DNA of 33,880 bases from Nitrospirota bacterium (GCA_027366615.1 DAHXNG010000088.1:1-33880), one strand, 5' to 3'. Counted from the first letter of the stretch, positions 18,344 through 28,358 are shown. The notes: generated from the letters alone by a model not told the origin. Numbers and translations are program-made.

Positions 18344-18380
18344 CAAAAAAAGGCCCTCCGGAGGGATCTCCGAAGGGCCT
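18344..18380 (-). terminator. Rho-independent terminator after flgE
   Basis: Minus strand AGGCCCTTCGGAG-ATCC-CTCCGGAGGGCCT-TTTTTT: 13-bp stem with one G-T pair, 4-nt loop and T tract, 34 nt past the flgE stop. Confidence 0.93.
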
Positions 18381-18413
18381 CACAACGCCTATGTATCCTT
18401 TTAATGCAATACC

Positions 18414-19790
18414 TTACCCTATTCTTGTCAACAGGGTATTCATGAGCTGGTTGTCGGCCGAGATCACCGAGGCGTTGGCCTGGTATCCCCGTTCCGCCGA
18501 GATCATGTCAATCATTTGACGCCCGAGGTCGACGTTGGACTGTTCGAGCGAGTTGGCCAGAACCTGACCCCGCCCTCCCTGACCCGCACGACCGACATTG
18601 GCGATGCCGGAGCCGATGCTCTGCTTGTAGAGGTTGGCGCCGACGCTGACCAAACCGTTCGGGTTGTTGAAGGTCGAGACGGCGATCGCCCCGAGATTGT
18701 GCTCCGTTCCATTCGAGAAGGAGCCCACGATCCTCCCTGCCCTGTCGATTGCGATATTGGAGAGGTCCCCGGCCTTGTAGCCATCCTGGGTCTCCTCGAT
18801 GGTGGTCGAGGGCTCGGCATACTGCGTAAGGTCGAGCACCTGCTGTGTCGTTCCGGACTTGCTGTTCTCCGCCACCTTCTGACCCGCCTTGGGGATATAG
18901 AGGGAGAAGTTGACCGGCGTCTTGGCCTTGTCTGTAAGGGCCATCGTGTAGGTCACGTTGTCCACTCCGTCGGGGGTCTTCGAGATCTTCGATCCCCCAT
19001 AGTTCACCGTCTCGACATTCCCGTTGCCGTCGAAAGCGACACTCGCGACCATCCCCTTGAGGGTGACGGGCTTGCCTCCGCTTGAGGGCACATAGGAGAC
19101 AGAGCCCCCCCCTTTTGACAGGGTCGCCCCGTCGAGAGTCGCCTCCACCGCCCAGACCCCGACCTGGTTTGTCGGGTGGAACTTGTAGGTGAGCAGGTGT
19201 TCGATCCCCAAGGAGTCGAAGATATTGCTCGACTTCGAGAAGGTCTTCCCGGTCTTTATTTTTTCCGTCATGTTCGCATCGAGGTTGATCCGCGAATAGA
19301 CGTTCTGGGAGGCCTTGGGCGGAATGGTCGACTGGGGAACGCCCAGATCGCCCATCTTGGGCAGGATCTTGCCCCGGGCATCGGCCGAATATCCCTGGAG
19401 AATATGGCCCCCCTGGTCGACGATCTTTCCGTTGCGATCGAGGGAGAGGGCTCCGTTTCTTCCATAGAGGGTCGACCCATGGGTGTTGCGGAAGGAGAAA
19501 AATCCGTTCCCCTGGATGGCGAGGTCGAGGGCGTTGCTCGTGGTCTGAACCGACCCTTGAGTAAAGAGCGGCTCGATCGACTCGACGTAGACCCCGGAAC
19601 CCGGCTGGGAGGGGCCGACGGCGTTGGATTTTCCTGCCAGGGTCTGACCGTAGATGTTGGCAAAGACCGCCCTTCCGGCCTTGAACCCGCTTGTGTTCAT
19701 GTTGCTGATGTTGTTGCCGATGACGGACATGTCCGTTCCCATGGCCGAAAGACCGCTGTTGGCGACATACATGGACGACAGGATACTCAT
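18414..19790 (-). CDS. flgE: Flagellar hook protein FlgE
   Basis: MSILSSMYVANSGLSAMGTDMSVIGNNISNMNTSGFKAGRAVFANIYGQTL...; C-terminal SNVDLGRQMIDMISAERGYQANASVISADNQLMNTLL. Confidence 0.94.
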   Translation of the reverse strand: MSILSSMYVANSGLSAMGTDMSVIGNNISNMNTSGFKAGRAVFANIYGQTLAGKSNAVGPSQPGSGVYVESIEPLFTQGSVQTTSNALDLAIQGNGFFSFRNTHGSTLYGRNGALSLDRNGKIVDQGGHILQGYSADARGKILPKMGDLGVPQSTIPPKASQNVYSRINLDANMTEKIKTGKTFSKSSNIFDSLGIEHLLTYKFHPTNQVGVWAVEATLDGATLSKGGGSVSYVPSSGGKPVTLKGMVASVAFDGNGNVETVNYGGSKISKTPDGVDNVTYTMALTDKAKTPVNFSLYIPKAGQKVAENSKSGTTQQVLDLTQYAEPSTTIEETQDGYKAGDLSNIAIDRAGRIVGSFSNGTEHNLGAIAVSTFNNPNGLVSVGANLYKQSIGSGIANVGRAGQGGRGQVLANSLEQSNVDLGRQMIDMISAERGYQANASVISADNQLMNTLLTRIG

Positions 19791-19862
19791 GGTCGATCCT
19801 CCTCAATAAAGGGTTGGTGCATTGGTGTGACTCTCTCGGCTCATTCCCCTTTGGGCGAGCCG

Positions 19863-20702
19863 TTACAGCGTATGGTGCATTGTGGGACCCGGACGTCCCG
19901 GCGACTTGGCATAGGCTCCGGGGGACGGCTTGGGAGGAATCAATGGAACTTTTGTCGGGAGCGGCGTCCTTCCCTGAAGAGATTCGGCAGGGGGGGCTTT
20001 CCTGGCCTTATGGCCCACCCCGACATGGGTGATCTGGGTCAGGTCCACCTTCTCTCCGTTAACCTCAAGCAGGGGCTTTTTCCCTGAAAAGACCACTCCC
20101 GTAACGACACCCGTCCGCAGGGGAGCGGCGGGAACGGGACGGTTCTTGGCATCCCTGGCCACCACCTCGAACTCGTACCCTCCTGCCGGAGCCTTTGTTC
20201 CCTTGTTCGAAAGGCCATCCCAGGCCACATGCTGATCGCCCGCATCCATGGGGCCCACCTTGAAGCTCCGCACAAGTGAGTGCCTGGCTCCGTATACGTA
20301 GACGGTCGCGTTGTGCGCCGGCCGGTCGAGATGGAAGACGAGAGTCGCCTCCCCGTGGGGGTCCTTGACGAACCGGTTCCCCTTCAGGAAGACCTCTCTC
20401 CCCAAAAATCCCACCATCTGAAGGGCGTCCGTCTCCCGCCCCTGGCTTGCCATTCCTTCCATCTTCTTGTTCATGTGGACGAGCTGGTCGAGCTGCGAGA
20501 ACTGGGCAAGCTGGGAAGCGAACTTCCGGTTGTCCATCGGGTGGAAGGGATCCTGGTACTGAAGCTGCCGGATCATGATGTTCATATAGTCTTCCATCCC
20601 GAGCTTTTTCTTTTGCGGGGGAGGGAGTGCCGACGGAGAGAGTCTTTTTTCGGACTCTTTCCGGATTGTTGCAATTTCGTTTTGCTGGCTCTTGACGATC
20701 AT
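19863..20702 (-). CDS. flgD: Flagellar hook assembly/capping protein FlgD
   Basis: LGMEDYMNIMIRQLQYQDPFHPMDNRKFASQLAQFSQLDQLVHMNKKM and an FlgD Ig-like domain. Confidence 0.94.
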   Translation of the reverse strand: MIVKSQQNEIATIRKESEKRLSPSALPPPQKKKLGMEDYMNIMIRQLQYQDPFHPMDNRKFASQLAQFSQLDQLVHMNKKMEGMASQGRETDALQMVGFLGREVFLKGNRFVKDPHGEATLVFHLDRPAHNATVYVYGARHSLVRSFKVGPMDAGDQHVAWDGLSNKGTKAPAGGYEFEVVARDAKNRPVPAAPLRTGVVTGVVFSGKKPLLEVNGEKVDLTQITHVGVGHKARKAPPAESLQGRTPLPTKVPLIPPKPSPGAYAKSPGRPGPTMHHTL

Positions 20703-20727
20703 GGCCTACTCCTTAAAATTCGAATGT

Positions 20728-22281
20728 TCAGGCGATGCGATGGTACCCGGCCGGCCGGGACAGGCCTCTGTCTCCGGCCGGAAGCGCGGAGAGAAGGTCT
20801 TCCGGCTCCTCGCTCGCATAGGAGGATCCGGCGGACCCTCCCCCGGCAAATCCCTGCCCCCCGCCCGGCTCCCGACCCGACTGGTTCGCCCCCTGCCGGA
20901 AAAAGGCCCCCGGATCGGCGGTGGAGGCGCCTCCGGAGTTCGAACTGCTCCCGGAGTCTTCCGATCCTCGCCCTCCCATGTCGGAGCCCTGGGTTCCCCC
21001 CGAGGCGGCAAGGCCCGAGGCGGCATCGAGTGCGGTGGCCCCGGGTGCCGTCTGGGAGGCGACCTGGAAACGGTCGAGGACAAAGCCGCTCTGGGAGAGG
21101 CTTTCCTTGATGGCTCCCTCTTTTTCCGAGAGGAGATGGCGGATGTGGGGATCGTGGGAGGAGAGCTCCACCTTGACGAGGCGCGTTGCCGGATCCACAT
21201 GGACACGGACGCCGATGGGCCCCAGGTGGGGAGGACGAACCTCAAGTGAGACCTGGCCCCCGCCTCCCGAGGCCAGGGTCGAAACCCGGCCGGAGAGGTC
21301 GGAGGGAAGAACGGGTGTGGAGGAGGCTTCCGCGCCCTTTGCCGTCTTGGCCCCGGCTATTGAGGTCGCACCGGAGGCTTCGGCCCCGGAGGCCAAAAGC
21401 GCACCATCGGGGGTCGATTGTCTGGAAGAGGCCGACGTCCCCTCCCCCCTTCCCGCCGATGTCCCTGCCAAACCTTGGGAGGCTTGGGAGGATGGAGCGG
21501 CCGTCGCGGAAGCCCCCCCGTCAGCCGAGGGCACCAGATCCGGAAGTGAGAGGCCCGAAGACTCGCCGGGGAGACTCTCCCGGGCCTTCGCGCGCCCCGC
21601 CTCTTTGGAAATCTTTTTTTCCGGGTCCCCTCCGGCCGTCAGACCCTCTTTTGCGAGCATCTTTTTGGCGAGCGGTGGGGGCAAGCCTGCCGCCCCCATC
21701 GCCCGGGCAAAGGAGGCGTCGGTCCCGGGGGAACCAACCGGTGCGGCAAGGGAACCCGCTCCCTCCTCCCCGGAGCGGCCTCCGGCAACCGACCCCAATG
21801 CGGCGCGGCCGTTCTGGGGCCCCCAGAGAACCGGGGCCTGGGCTTTGGCCAGACCGGAGGGCGGGGTCTTGGACTTTGCCGGGGAGGAAGTCAGGATCTT
21901 CGCGCTCTCCTCTTCGGCTGGAGCGACCACAGGCAGAGCGATCGCCTCCGTTCCGGCCTTGCCCTTCTTCTTTCGGTTCTTTTCATGGCGGGGTTGAATC
22001 TCATTGTCCGCCAGGGCCGACAGGGAGGATCTCTTTGCGGTCTTTTCCGGGGAGGAGTCCGCGGCTTCCGCTCCTCCCGAGCTCCGGGAGCGGTCGAGGC
22101 TCTTCCGGTAGACGGCCGCAAAGGAGCGGGGCTCCGAAGAGGCCGGCTTTGTCACTGCATGGCCGGGAGAGGAGGCCTTATGGGCCTTCCTGGATTTTTT
22201 AGGTGCGAATGATGTGTCGGAAGACGTGGCCGGTTTGGCCAGCGGCTTCCCCACTGGTGGAGAGGAGATGAGTGTTCCCAT
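20728..22281 (-). CDS. fliK: Flagellar hook-length control protein FliK
   Basis: Long low-complexity Ala/Ser/Gly region; C-terminal VSLEVRPPHLGPIGVRVHVDPATRLVKVELSSHDPHIRHLLSEKEGAIKESLSQSGF. Confidence 0.9.
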   Translation of the reverse strand: MGTLISSPPVGKPLAKPATSSDTSFAPKKSRKAHKASSPGHAVTKPASSEPRSFAAVYRKSLDRSRSSGGAEAADSSPEKTAKRSSLSALADNEIQPRHEKNRKKKGKAGTEAIALPVVAPAEEESAKILTSSPAKSKTPPSGLAKAQAPVLWGPQNGRAALGSVAGGRSGEEGAGSLAAPVGSPGTDASFARAMGAAGLPPPLAKKMLAKEGLTAGGDPEKKISKEAGRAKARESLPGESSGLSLPDLVPSADGGASATAAPSSQASQGLAGTSAGRGEGTSASSRQSTPDGALLASGAEASGATSIAGAKTAKGAEASSTPVLPSDLSGRVSTLASGGGGQVSLEVRPPHLGPIGVRVHVDPATRLVKVELSSHDPHIRHLLSEKEGAIKESLSQSGFVLDRFQVASQTAPGATALDAASGLAASGGTQGSDMGGRGSEDSGSSSNSGGASTADPGAFFRQGANQSGREPGGGQGFAGGGSAGSSYASEEPEDLLSALPAGDRGLSRPAGYHRIA

Positions 22282-22305
22282 GACGGCGCCCCTTTCTTCG
22301 GAGGT

Positions 22306-22776
22306 TCATTGTCCGCCTCCCGGCGTCGGCGGGATACCGGCCATCTGGGCCGAGATCTCTGCCGCCACGCGGGGGTCCACGTACCGCATGATGCGCGATG
22401 CCTTCCGTGGATCCATCCCGGAAAAGAGCGTCAGACGAAGAGTCTTCGACATGACGTCTATCTGGGAGGCCGCCGTCCTTGGGGCCATTGATTCGTAAAG
22501 CTTGACGAGATTTCTGACACCTTTCTTCTTGAGCGACCGGTAAAGCAAGAGCCTTTTATCGATCTTCAAAAGGAGAGCCTTGTTCTCCTCGATCTCCTTC
22601 TCGAGGTCCTGCTTCATAAGGAGGATCCGGCGCTCCTCTCCGCCGGGATCGGAGACGGAGGCGGGGGTCTGGGAAGGCGTACTCCCTGCCGTGGCGGAGA
22701 GCCCCCTGCCGGACAGGGGAAAGAGGAGTAGTGCGGTCGCGGCCAGAACCCTGATTCCCGTGGCTCGTCCGTTCAT
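22306..22776 (-). CDS. MotE/MgtE-N-like periplasmic chaperone-type protein
   Basis: Signal/TM N-terminus, coiled coil, then LVKLYESMAPRTAASQIDVMSKTLRLTLFSGMDPRKASRIMRYVDPRVAAEISAQMAG; ATGA overlap with fliJ. Confidence 0.8.
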   Translation of the reverse strand: MNGRATGIRVLAATALLLFPLSGRGLSATAGSTPSQTPASVSDPGGEERRILLMKQDLEKEIEENKALLLKIDKRLLLYRSLKKKGVRNLVKLYESMAPRTAASQIDVMSKTLRLTLFSGMDPRKASRIMRYVDPRVAAEISAQMAGIPPTPGGGQ

Positions 22777-23231
22777 TGTCCCTCCTCTCCCTTGTTTTGA
22801 TCCAACGTCCGCTTCGACACGATCCAGCCTTCTATGGCCTGCCTCTCCCGGCGCCCCTCCCGGCGTCTTGTCTCTCCGTCGAAGCGCTCTTTCAGGATCA
22901 GGATCTTCTCCTTCTCCATGCGGGCCTTTTGCCACTCCTTGCGGCACTGGTCCTGGCTTTCCCCGAGAAGGCGTACCCGCCTCTCCTGCTCTGCGATCAG
23001 GACTCCCATATGGGCCAGCCATTCGTAAAAGGGCGTCCGGAGGCCGGACTCCTCCCCGGTCTGTTCCGAAAAGGAGGAGATCGCCTCCTGCCTGAGACGC
23101 TCGAAGGATTCGGACTCCGCCATTTCGCGGGCAATCTCCCCGGCGATCCTCGCAAGCTCGTTCTCGACCTTTTCGAGATCGCTCTCTCTGAGCGAGAGGA
23201 CCGAAGAGAGACGAAATCGTCCATCGGCCAT
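22773..23231 (-). CDS. fliJ: Flagellar export chaperone FliJ
   Basis: Coiled-coil protein of 152 aa (RFRLSSVLSLRESDLEKVENELARI...) directly after fliI. Confidence 0.85.
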   Translation of the reverse strand: MADGRFRLSSVLSLRESDLEKVENELARIAGEIAREMAESESFERLRQEAISSFSEQTGEESGLRTPFYEWLAHMGVLIAEQERRVRLLGESQDQCRKEWQKARMEKEKILILKERFDGETRRREGRRERQAIEGWIVSKRTLDQNKGEEGQ

Positions 23232-23271
23232 TCACATTCCTCCCCAAAAACCAGGACAGGAGCCCCGATCC

Positions 23272-24642
23272 CTAGATCTCGAAAAGTGCCGTCTCCTCAA
23301 AGGAGGCGACAAGATCGGCAAAGGAGCTTTCGAGATCGACTTGCTCCTCGCGTCCCTGGCGAAGAAACTGGGCCATCGCCTCGTGAAGCCTCACCGAACG
23401 GTCGAGCTCGGCATCCGTTCCCGAAACATAGGCCCCGATGCGGATCAGATCCTCGGAGCGCCGGTAGAGACCGTAGAGCCTCCGCCACTCCCGGACCAGG
23501 GAGAGGCGATCTGTGTCCACGATGTCCGTCATCACCCGGGAGAGACTGGCCATCGGGTCGACCGCCGGGAAGATCCCCTCATGGGCCAATGCCCGGGAGA
23601 GATGGATATGGCCGTCGAGGATCGCTGTCAGAGCCTCCGAGAGGGGGTCGTCAGGAAGCTCCTCCCCCTCCACGAGCACGGTATAGATCCCGGTGATCGA
23701 TCCCGGTCCTTCCCCGCAGCCGGCCCGTTCGACAAGACGGGGAAGCTGGGCAAAGACCGAGGGAGTAAAACCCCGGGCGGAGGGGGGCTCCCCGGTCGCA
23801 AGGCCGATCTCCCGCAGGGCTCCGGCATAGCGGGTAAGAGAGTCCATCATAAAAAGAACGCTCTGACCCCGGTCGCGGAACATCTCGGCAATCGCCATGG
23901 CAAAATGGGTCGCCCGGGTCTTGAGGAGCGGGGGAAGCTCCCCTGTCGCCACCACGAGGACCGTCCGGGAGAGCCCTTCCGGCCCCAGATCCCTCTCCAG
24001 AAACTCCCTGACCTCACGCCCCCGCTCTCCGATCAGGGCGATGACGTTGACGTCCACGGAGGCATTCCGGGCCATCATTCCCATCAGGGTGCTCTTCCCC
24101 ACGCCCGGGCCGGCAAAGATACCGATCTTCTGTCCTTCGCCCACGGTGGCAAGCGCGTTGATCGACCGAACGGACAGATCCAGCGGTTTCTCGATCCGGC
24201 GGCGCAGGAGCGGATTCTGGGAGCGCCCCCGCAGGGGAACCTCGATCGTTCCCGGAGGGAGAGGACGGCCATCGAGGGGGCGCCCCAGGGGATCGAGCAC
24301 CCGGCCAAGCCAGGAGGGAGATAGGCGGACCGAGGTGATCCGGCTCTTCCGGACTAGCCGGGTTCCGGGACGAACCCCCTCGAGGTCGCCCAATGGCATG
24401 AGAAGGGTCCGTCCCTCCCGGAACCCCACGACTTCGGCATCGACCGGAGGATCGGAGAGGAGGGTGCAGATCTCCCCGATTCCGAGGCTCATGCCCTTGG
24501 CCTCGATCATGAGACCGACCCCCTGGACAACAAGCCCTCCCTCCTGCTCCGGAATGAAGTCGGAGAGGGAGTTTTCCATGGATGTCGCCACCCCGTCGAG
24601 CCACTGTTGGCCGACTTCGGGATCAAGGCCGATTGTTGGCAT
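23272..24642 (-). CDS. fliI: Flagellar export ATPase FliI
   Basis: GIFAGPGVGKSTLMGMMARNASVDVNVIALIGERGREVREFLERDLG...SLTRYAGALREIGLATGEPPSARGFTPSVFAQLPRLVERAG. Start trimmed to MPTIGLDPEVG. Confidence 0.97.
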   Translation of the reverse strand: MPTIGLDPEVGQQWLDGVATSMENSLSDFIPEQEGGLVVQGVGLMIEAKGMSLGIGEICTLLSDPPVDAEVVGFREGRTLLMPLGDLEGVRPGTRLVRKSRITSVRLSPSWLGRVLDPLGRPLDGRPLPPGTIEVPLRGRSQNPLLRRRIEKPLDLSVRSINALATVGEGQKIGIFAGPGVGKSTLMGMMARNASVDVNVIALIGERGREVREFLERDLGPEGLSRTVLVVATGELPPLLKTRATHFAMAIAEMFRDRGQSVLFMMDSLTRYAGALREIGLATGEPPSARGFTPSVFAQLPRLVERAGCGEGPGSITGIYTVLVEGEELPDDPLSEALTAILDGHIHLSRALAHEGIFPAVDPMASLSRVMTDIVDTDRLSLVREWRRLYGLYRRSEDLIRIGAYVSGTDAELDRSVRLHEAMAQFLRQGREEQVDLESSFADLVASFEETALFEI

Positions 24643-25396
24643 CGTCCCCCTCCTCTTCCTTCGCGCTCTCGACCGGGATCCCTTTCGAGAGGACATTCCG
24701 GAAGCTGCCCACCGCCTCCTGGGGGTCAAAGGAGACGATCCGGTCCTGGAACCTGAGCTCGATCCGGTGGCCGGCCAGATCGGGGGAGGCCGAAAGGCGA
24801 ACCCCCCGACTGGCGAGCTCGGAGACAAATCCCGCATCGAAGCGGACCACAAGCTGGAAGTCCTCCGGAGCCACCAGAAGATCGGCGGTTCTCCCCGCGG
24901 CGTACTCCCCCACCAGCCGTCCCAGAAGGCTCCGGATCCCCTCGGGGGAGGCCAGTCGCTCGCCCAGGATCTTCTCGAAGGCCTTCTCGAGGATCGACAC
25001 CAGCCGGGGCGCCAGGGCCTCAAGGCGTTTCTCCTCGAAGGACAAAACCCCGTCGGCCCAGGCCAGCCAGGACTCCCGGAGAGGGGCCAGATCCTCCGCA
25101 ATTTTCTTCTGGCCGTCCGCATAGCCCGCCTCAAAGCCTTCTTTCCGAGCCCGGGCCTCGACCTCCGCCATCTGCTCGGAGAGGCCGAAGATCTCGGGCT
25201 CCTCTCCGTTTTCGACATTGTCCGGTGGCGCCTGGGAGGTCTTTTTCTTCTCCTGCGGCTCCTTTTTGGGAGATCTCCCCCCGGTCGAAGAGGCAGGAGT
25301 CCCAGATTGCGGCTTCCCCCCCGAGGATGCCGAAGAGGGCCCTTTTTTGAGATTCTCGGGACTCCACTCCGAAAAAGACCGGCCGATGCTAGACAA
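24623..25396 (-). CDS. fliH: Flagellar export ATPase regulator FliH
   Basis: ARARKEGFEAGYADGQKKIAEDLAPL...LVSILEKAFEKILGERL; located between fliG and fliI. Confidence 0.88.
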   Translation of the reverse strand: MSSIGRSFSEWSPENLKKGPSSASSGGKPQSGTPASSTGGRSPKKEPQEKKKTSQAPPDNVENGEEPEIFGLSEQMAEVEARARKEGFEAGYADGQKKIAEDLAPLRESWLAWADGVLSFEEKRLEALAPRLVSILEKAFEKILGERLASPEGIRSLLGRLVGEYAAGRTADLLVAPEDFQLVVRFDAGFVSELASRGVRLSASPDLAGHRIELRFQDRIVSFDPQEAVGSFRNVLSKGIPVESAKEEEGDDANNRP

Positions 25397-26393
25397 TCTG
25401 CTCCCCTCCCCGTCCGAGGATCACGAGCTTTCCTTCGGCCTCGAGACGGCGAACCGCCTTCATGATCTCCGCCTGGGCCGTCTCCACGTCCTTGAGCGGG
25501 ATCCCCCCCATCGAGTCGATATCGTCCTTGAGGGCCGTCTGGGCCCGGGTCGACATGTTGGAAAGAATCTTTTCCCTGACCGCGTCTCCCGCCCCGCGCA
25601 TCGCCTTCGTGAGAACGTCTCGGGAGACGCTCTGGAGAAGGGCCTGTATGCCCCGGTTGTCGACCATGATCAGGTCGTCGAAGACGAACATGAGGGAGCG
25701 GATCTGCTCCGCCACAGCCTGATCGTTCTGGCTGATGAAGTCGAGGATCCCCTCCGAGGTGGAGCGGTCCATCTCGTTTAGCAGGTTCGCCGTCTTCTCG
25801 ATCCGGCTCACCCCGAGGCTCGTGAGCGACCCTCCCATCATCTGGATCTCCGTAGAGAGAACCTCCTCGAGGTCCCGGACCACCTGGGGGTTGATATCCT
25901 CGAGGGTCGCCATCCGGAAGACCACGTCGGCCTTGAGCGTCTCCGGAAGATAGGCCAGGACGTTGGCCGTCTGGTTCGGGTTGAGGTAGTTCAGGATCAG
26001 GGCGATCGTCTGAGGATGCTCGTTTCTGATCAAATTCGAAATCGACTTGGGATCCATCCACTTGAGCGACTGGAGGTTGGTCCCCTCCTGGTCGTTCATG
26101 CTCTCGAAGATCTGGTCGGCCTGCTCCTTCCCCAGGGACTTCTCGAGGATCTCCCGCATGTACTTCTCCCCCATGCGGGGAAGTCCCCGGGTCGCCTTGT
26201 AGACCACGGAAAACTCGCCCATCACCTCGTCGATCTCCTCGGTGCTGACCTCTCCCATCTGGGCGATGAGGCTCGAGATCACGCCGACCTCCTTGATGTC
26301 GAGCTGCTTTAGGATCTCCGCCGCCACCTCGGGACCCACGGCCGCCACGAAAATGGCCGCCTTCTCGAGCCCCGAGAGCTTTCTCTTTGCCAC
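25389..26393 (-). CDS. fliG: Flagellar motor switch protein FliG
   Basis: LSGLEKAAIFVAAVGPEVAAEILKQL...NEHPQTIALILNYLNPNQTANVLAYLPE...FVFDDLIMVDNRGIQALLQSV. Confidence 0.97.
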   Translation of the reverse strand: MAKRKLSGLEKAAIFVAAVGPEVAAEILKQLDIKEVGVISSLIAQMGEVSTEEIDEVMGEFSVVYKATRGLPRMGEKYMREILEKSLGKEQADQIFESMNDQEGTNLQSLKWMDPKSISNLIRNEHPQTIALILNYLNPNQTANVLAYLPETLKADVVFRMATLEDINPQVVRDLEEVLSTEIQMMGGSLTSLGVSRIEKTANLLNEMDRSTSEGILDFISQNDQAVAEQIRSLMFVFDDLIMVDNRGIQALLQSVSRDVLTKAMRGAGDAVREKILSNMSTRAQTALKDDIDSMGGIPLKDVETAQAEIMKAVRRLEAEGKLVILGRGGEQIV

Positions 26394-26405
26394 CGTCCGC
26401 TCCTC

Positions 26406-27998
26406 CTACTTTTCCTTGAGCCAGAGACGAAGCACCTGGGCTGCCTGGGAGGGGTCCTCCTGGGTCATCCGGGCAATATCGTCCTTACTGGAGGAGAGCG
26501 ATTCCCCTTCCTCGTCCCGGTTGGGGATCGGAAGCCCCACCAGACCCTGGGCCGGCATGGGCATCGACTTTGTCATCATGCTCTGGAGGATGGGCTTCAG
26601 GATAAAGAGGCTGAAGACCAGGACCAGAAGTCCTCCCAGGAAGATCTCAAGGAGCGGCATGAAGGGCTTCAGGCGTTCCGCCATGCGGACCTCCTGCGTC
26701 TTCTCCTCGGGTGCCGTGGCGACAAAGGGAACAGAGTCGACCACGACGGTGTCCCCGCGGGCCTGGTCGTAGCCGATGGCGTTCTGGACGATCCGGGTAA
26801 AGGAGGCGAGCTCCTCGGCCGTCCGGGGCTCGTAGATCCGGGTCTCGCCCTTTTTTCCCTCCACGACCCGCGTCTTCCCGTTGACCAGGACGGAGACGGA
26901 GACCCGGGAGACGGTGCCGGTGGGAAGGACGATATGGCTCATGGTATGGCTCACGTGGTAGTGCTCGATGTCCTTCTTCTTGGAGTACTTCGTCTGGGTT
27001 CCGTCCTTGGGGCCCAGAGGAGGCGAGGCCACCTTTCCGTTCGATCCCGGGATATTGCTCAGAACCCCCGGAACCCCTACGGGAACGATCCGGGAGCCGG
27101 AGGACTTCTCTCGGAGCTTCTCGCGTTCGGAGAGCGCCCGCCCTTTGGGATCGTAGAGCTCGCGGGTCTCCTCGACCCGGCGGAAGTCGAGGCTGGCATT
27201 CACCCTCACCACCGACTGCCCCTCGCCCAGGACCTGGTCGAGCATGGACTGGACCCGGTTTCTCAGGCGGTGCTCGACCATGGCCTGGTAGGCAAGCTGG
27301 GCCTTGGTCAGCTCTCCGGGAACAAGCCCCGGCCGCTTATCGTTGAGAATGTTCCCGGTGTTGTCGACAACGGTCACATGGTCGGGCTTGAGCCCCTCGA
27401 CGGCATTGGCCACGAGGTGGACGATCCCCTTGACCTGCGCCCGGGACAGGGATCTTCCGGGCTTGAGGCGGACGAGGACGGAGGCATGCGCCCCGGCCTG
27501 GTGGCGAAGAAAGACGGAACGTCGGGGCAGAACGATCGAGACGCGGGCCAGGGCGATCGGGCTCATCTCCTCGATCGTCCGGTCGAGCTCGGACTGCAGC
27601 GCCTGGAGGTACTGCACGTGCTGGACGAAGTCGGTCGTGGTCAGGGAGGGATGGTTGAAGATGTCGAATCCGGCCCCGTGATGGCGGGGAAGACCCTCGT
27701 CGGCAAGCTCCATCCGGAGGGTGTAGACCTGCTTCTTCGGAACGCGGATCACCGTGCCCTTGGCATCGGTGTCGTAAGAGATCCCCATGCGGTCGAGCTT
27801 CTGGGTAATCTCGAAGCTGTCCGTCGGCGAGAGCCGCGAGTAGAGGACCGCCATGTCCGCCCCCTTCCCGACCGTTCCGAGGAAGGTCGCCAGCGCCAAA
27901 AGGAGCGCCCCGAGAACACCCGCCACGACCTTCTGCACCATCGTCAGACGGCCGAACCACATCGAGACCGTCTCCATCACCTTTCTGAACACTTCCAT
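26406..27998 (-). CDS. fliF: Flagellar MS-ring protein FliF
   Basis: ADMAVLYSRLSPTDSFEITQKLDRMGISYDTDAKGTVIRVPKKQVYTLRMELADEGLP...VRVNASLDFRRVEETRELYDP. Confidence 0.97.
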   Translation of the reverse strand: MEVFRKVMETVSMWFGRLTMVQKVVAGVLGALLLALATFLGTVGKGADMAVLYSRLSPTDSFEITQKLDRMGISYDTDAKGTVIRVPKKQVYTLRMELADEGLPRHHGAGFDIFNHPSLTTTDFVQHVQYLQALQSELDRTIEEMSPIALARVSIVLPRRSVFLRHQAGAHASVLVRLKPGRSLSRAQVKGIVHLVANAVEGLKPDHVTVVDNTGNILNDKRPGLVPGELTKAQLAYQAMVEHRLRNRVQSMLDQVLGEGQSVVRVNASLDFRRVEETRELYDPKGRALSEREKLREKSSGSRIVPVGVPGVLSNIPGSNGKVASPPLGPKDGTQTKYSKKKDIEHYHVSHTMSHIVLPTGTVSRVSVSVLVNGKTRVVEGKKGETRIYEPRTAEELASFTRIVQNAIGYDQARGDTVVVDSVPFVATAPEEKTQEVRMAERLKPFMPLLEIFLGGLLVLVFSLFILKPILQSMMTKSMPMPAQGLVGLPIPNRDEEGESLSSSKDDIARMTQEDPSQAAQVLRLWLKEK

Positions 27999-28020
27999 GC
28001 TAAACCCCTCCCCGCATCAC

Positions 28021-28332
28021 TTACAGCGGCATGTTCTCCATTTCCTGATAGGCCTTCACGATCCGGTCCCGGACCTGCATCATCAGGTGGAATGAGACGT
28101 CGGCCTGGGCCATCTCGATCATCGTCTGGTGGAGCGTCACTCCGTTCTGGCCGGTCGAAAAGTCCTGGATCGTCTTGTCGGCCTCGGTCTGAAGGGAGTT
28201 CACCCGGGCGATCGAGTCCTTGAGAACATTGACGAAGGACTCCTCCCCCGAGTGGCCGGGAACCGGAGTCTTCTCCTCCGGGGCCGGGGAGTCGGCGCGA
28301 AGAGCCCGTCCAATACGCGGATCAAATTCCAT
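28021..28332 (-). CDS. fliE: Flagellar hook-basal body protein FliE
   Basis: SFVNVLKDSIARVNSLQTEADKTIQDFSTGQNGVTLHQTMIEMAQADVSFHLMMQVRDRIVKAYQEMENMPL. Confidence 0.95.
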   Translation of the reverse strand: MEFDPRIGRALRADSPAPEEKTPVPGHSGEESFVNVLKDSIARVNSLQTEADKTIQDFSTGQNGVTLHQTMIEMAQADVSFHLMMQVRDRIVKAYQEMENMPL

Positions 28333-28358
28333 GGGAGACCTCCTCGCGCCTTCTCATG

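Noticed and set aside
22777-23247. N-terminal extension of the MotE-like ORF
   Set aside because: Out-of-frame reading of fliJ; the Met at 22776 precedes a normal signal-like sequence.
24643-26061. N-terminal extension of the 929-aa minus-strand ORF containing FliI
   Set aside because: The extension overlaps fliH and fliG in another frame and reads as Arg/Gly/Pro-rich noise; true FliI starts near 24642.
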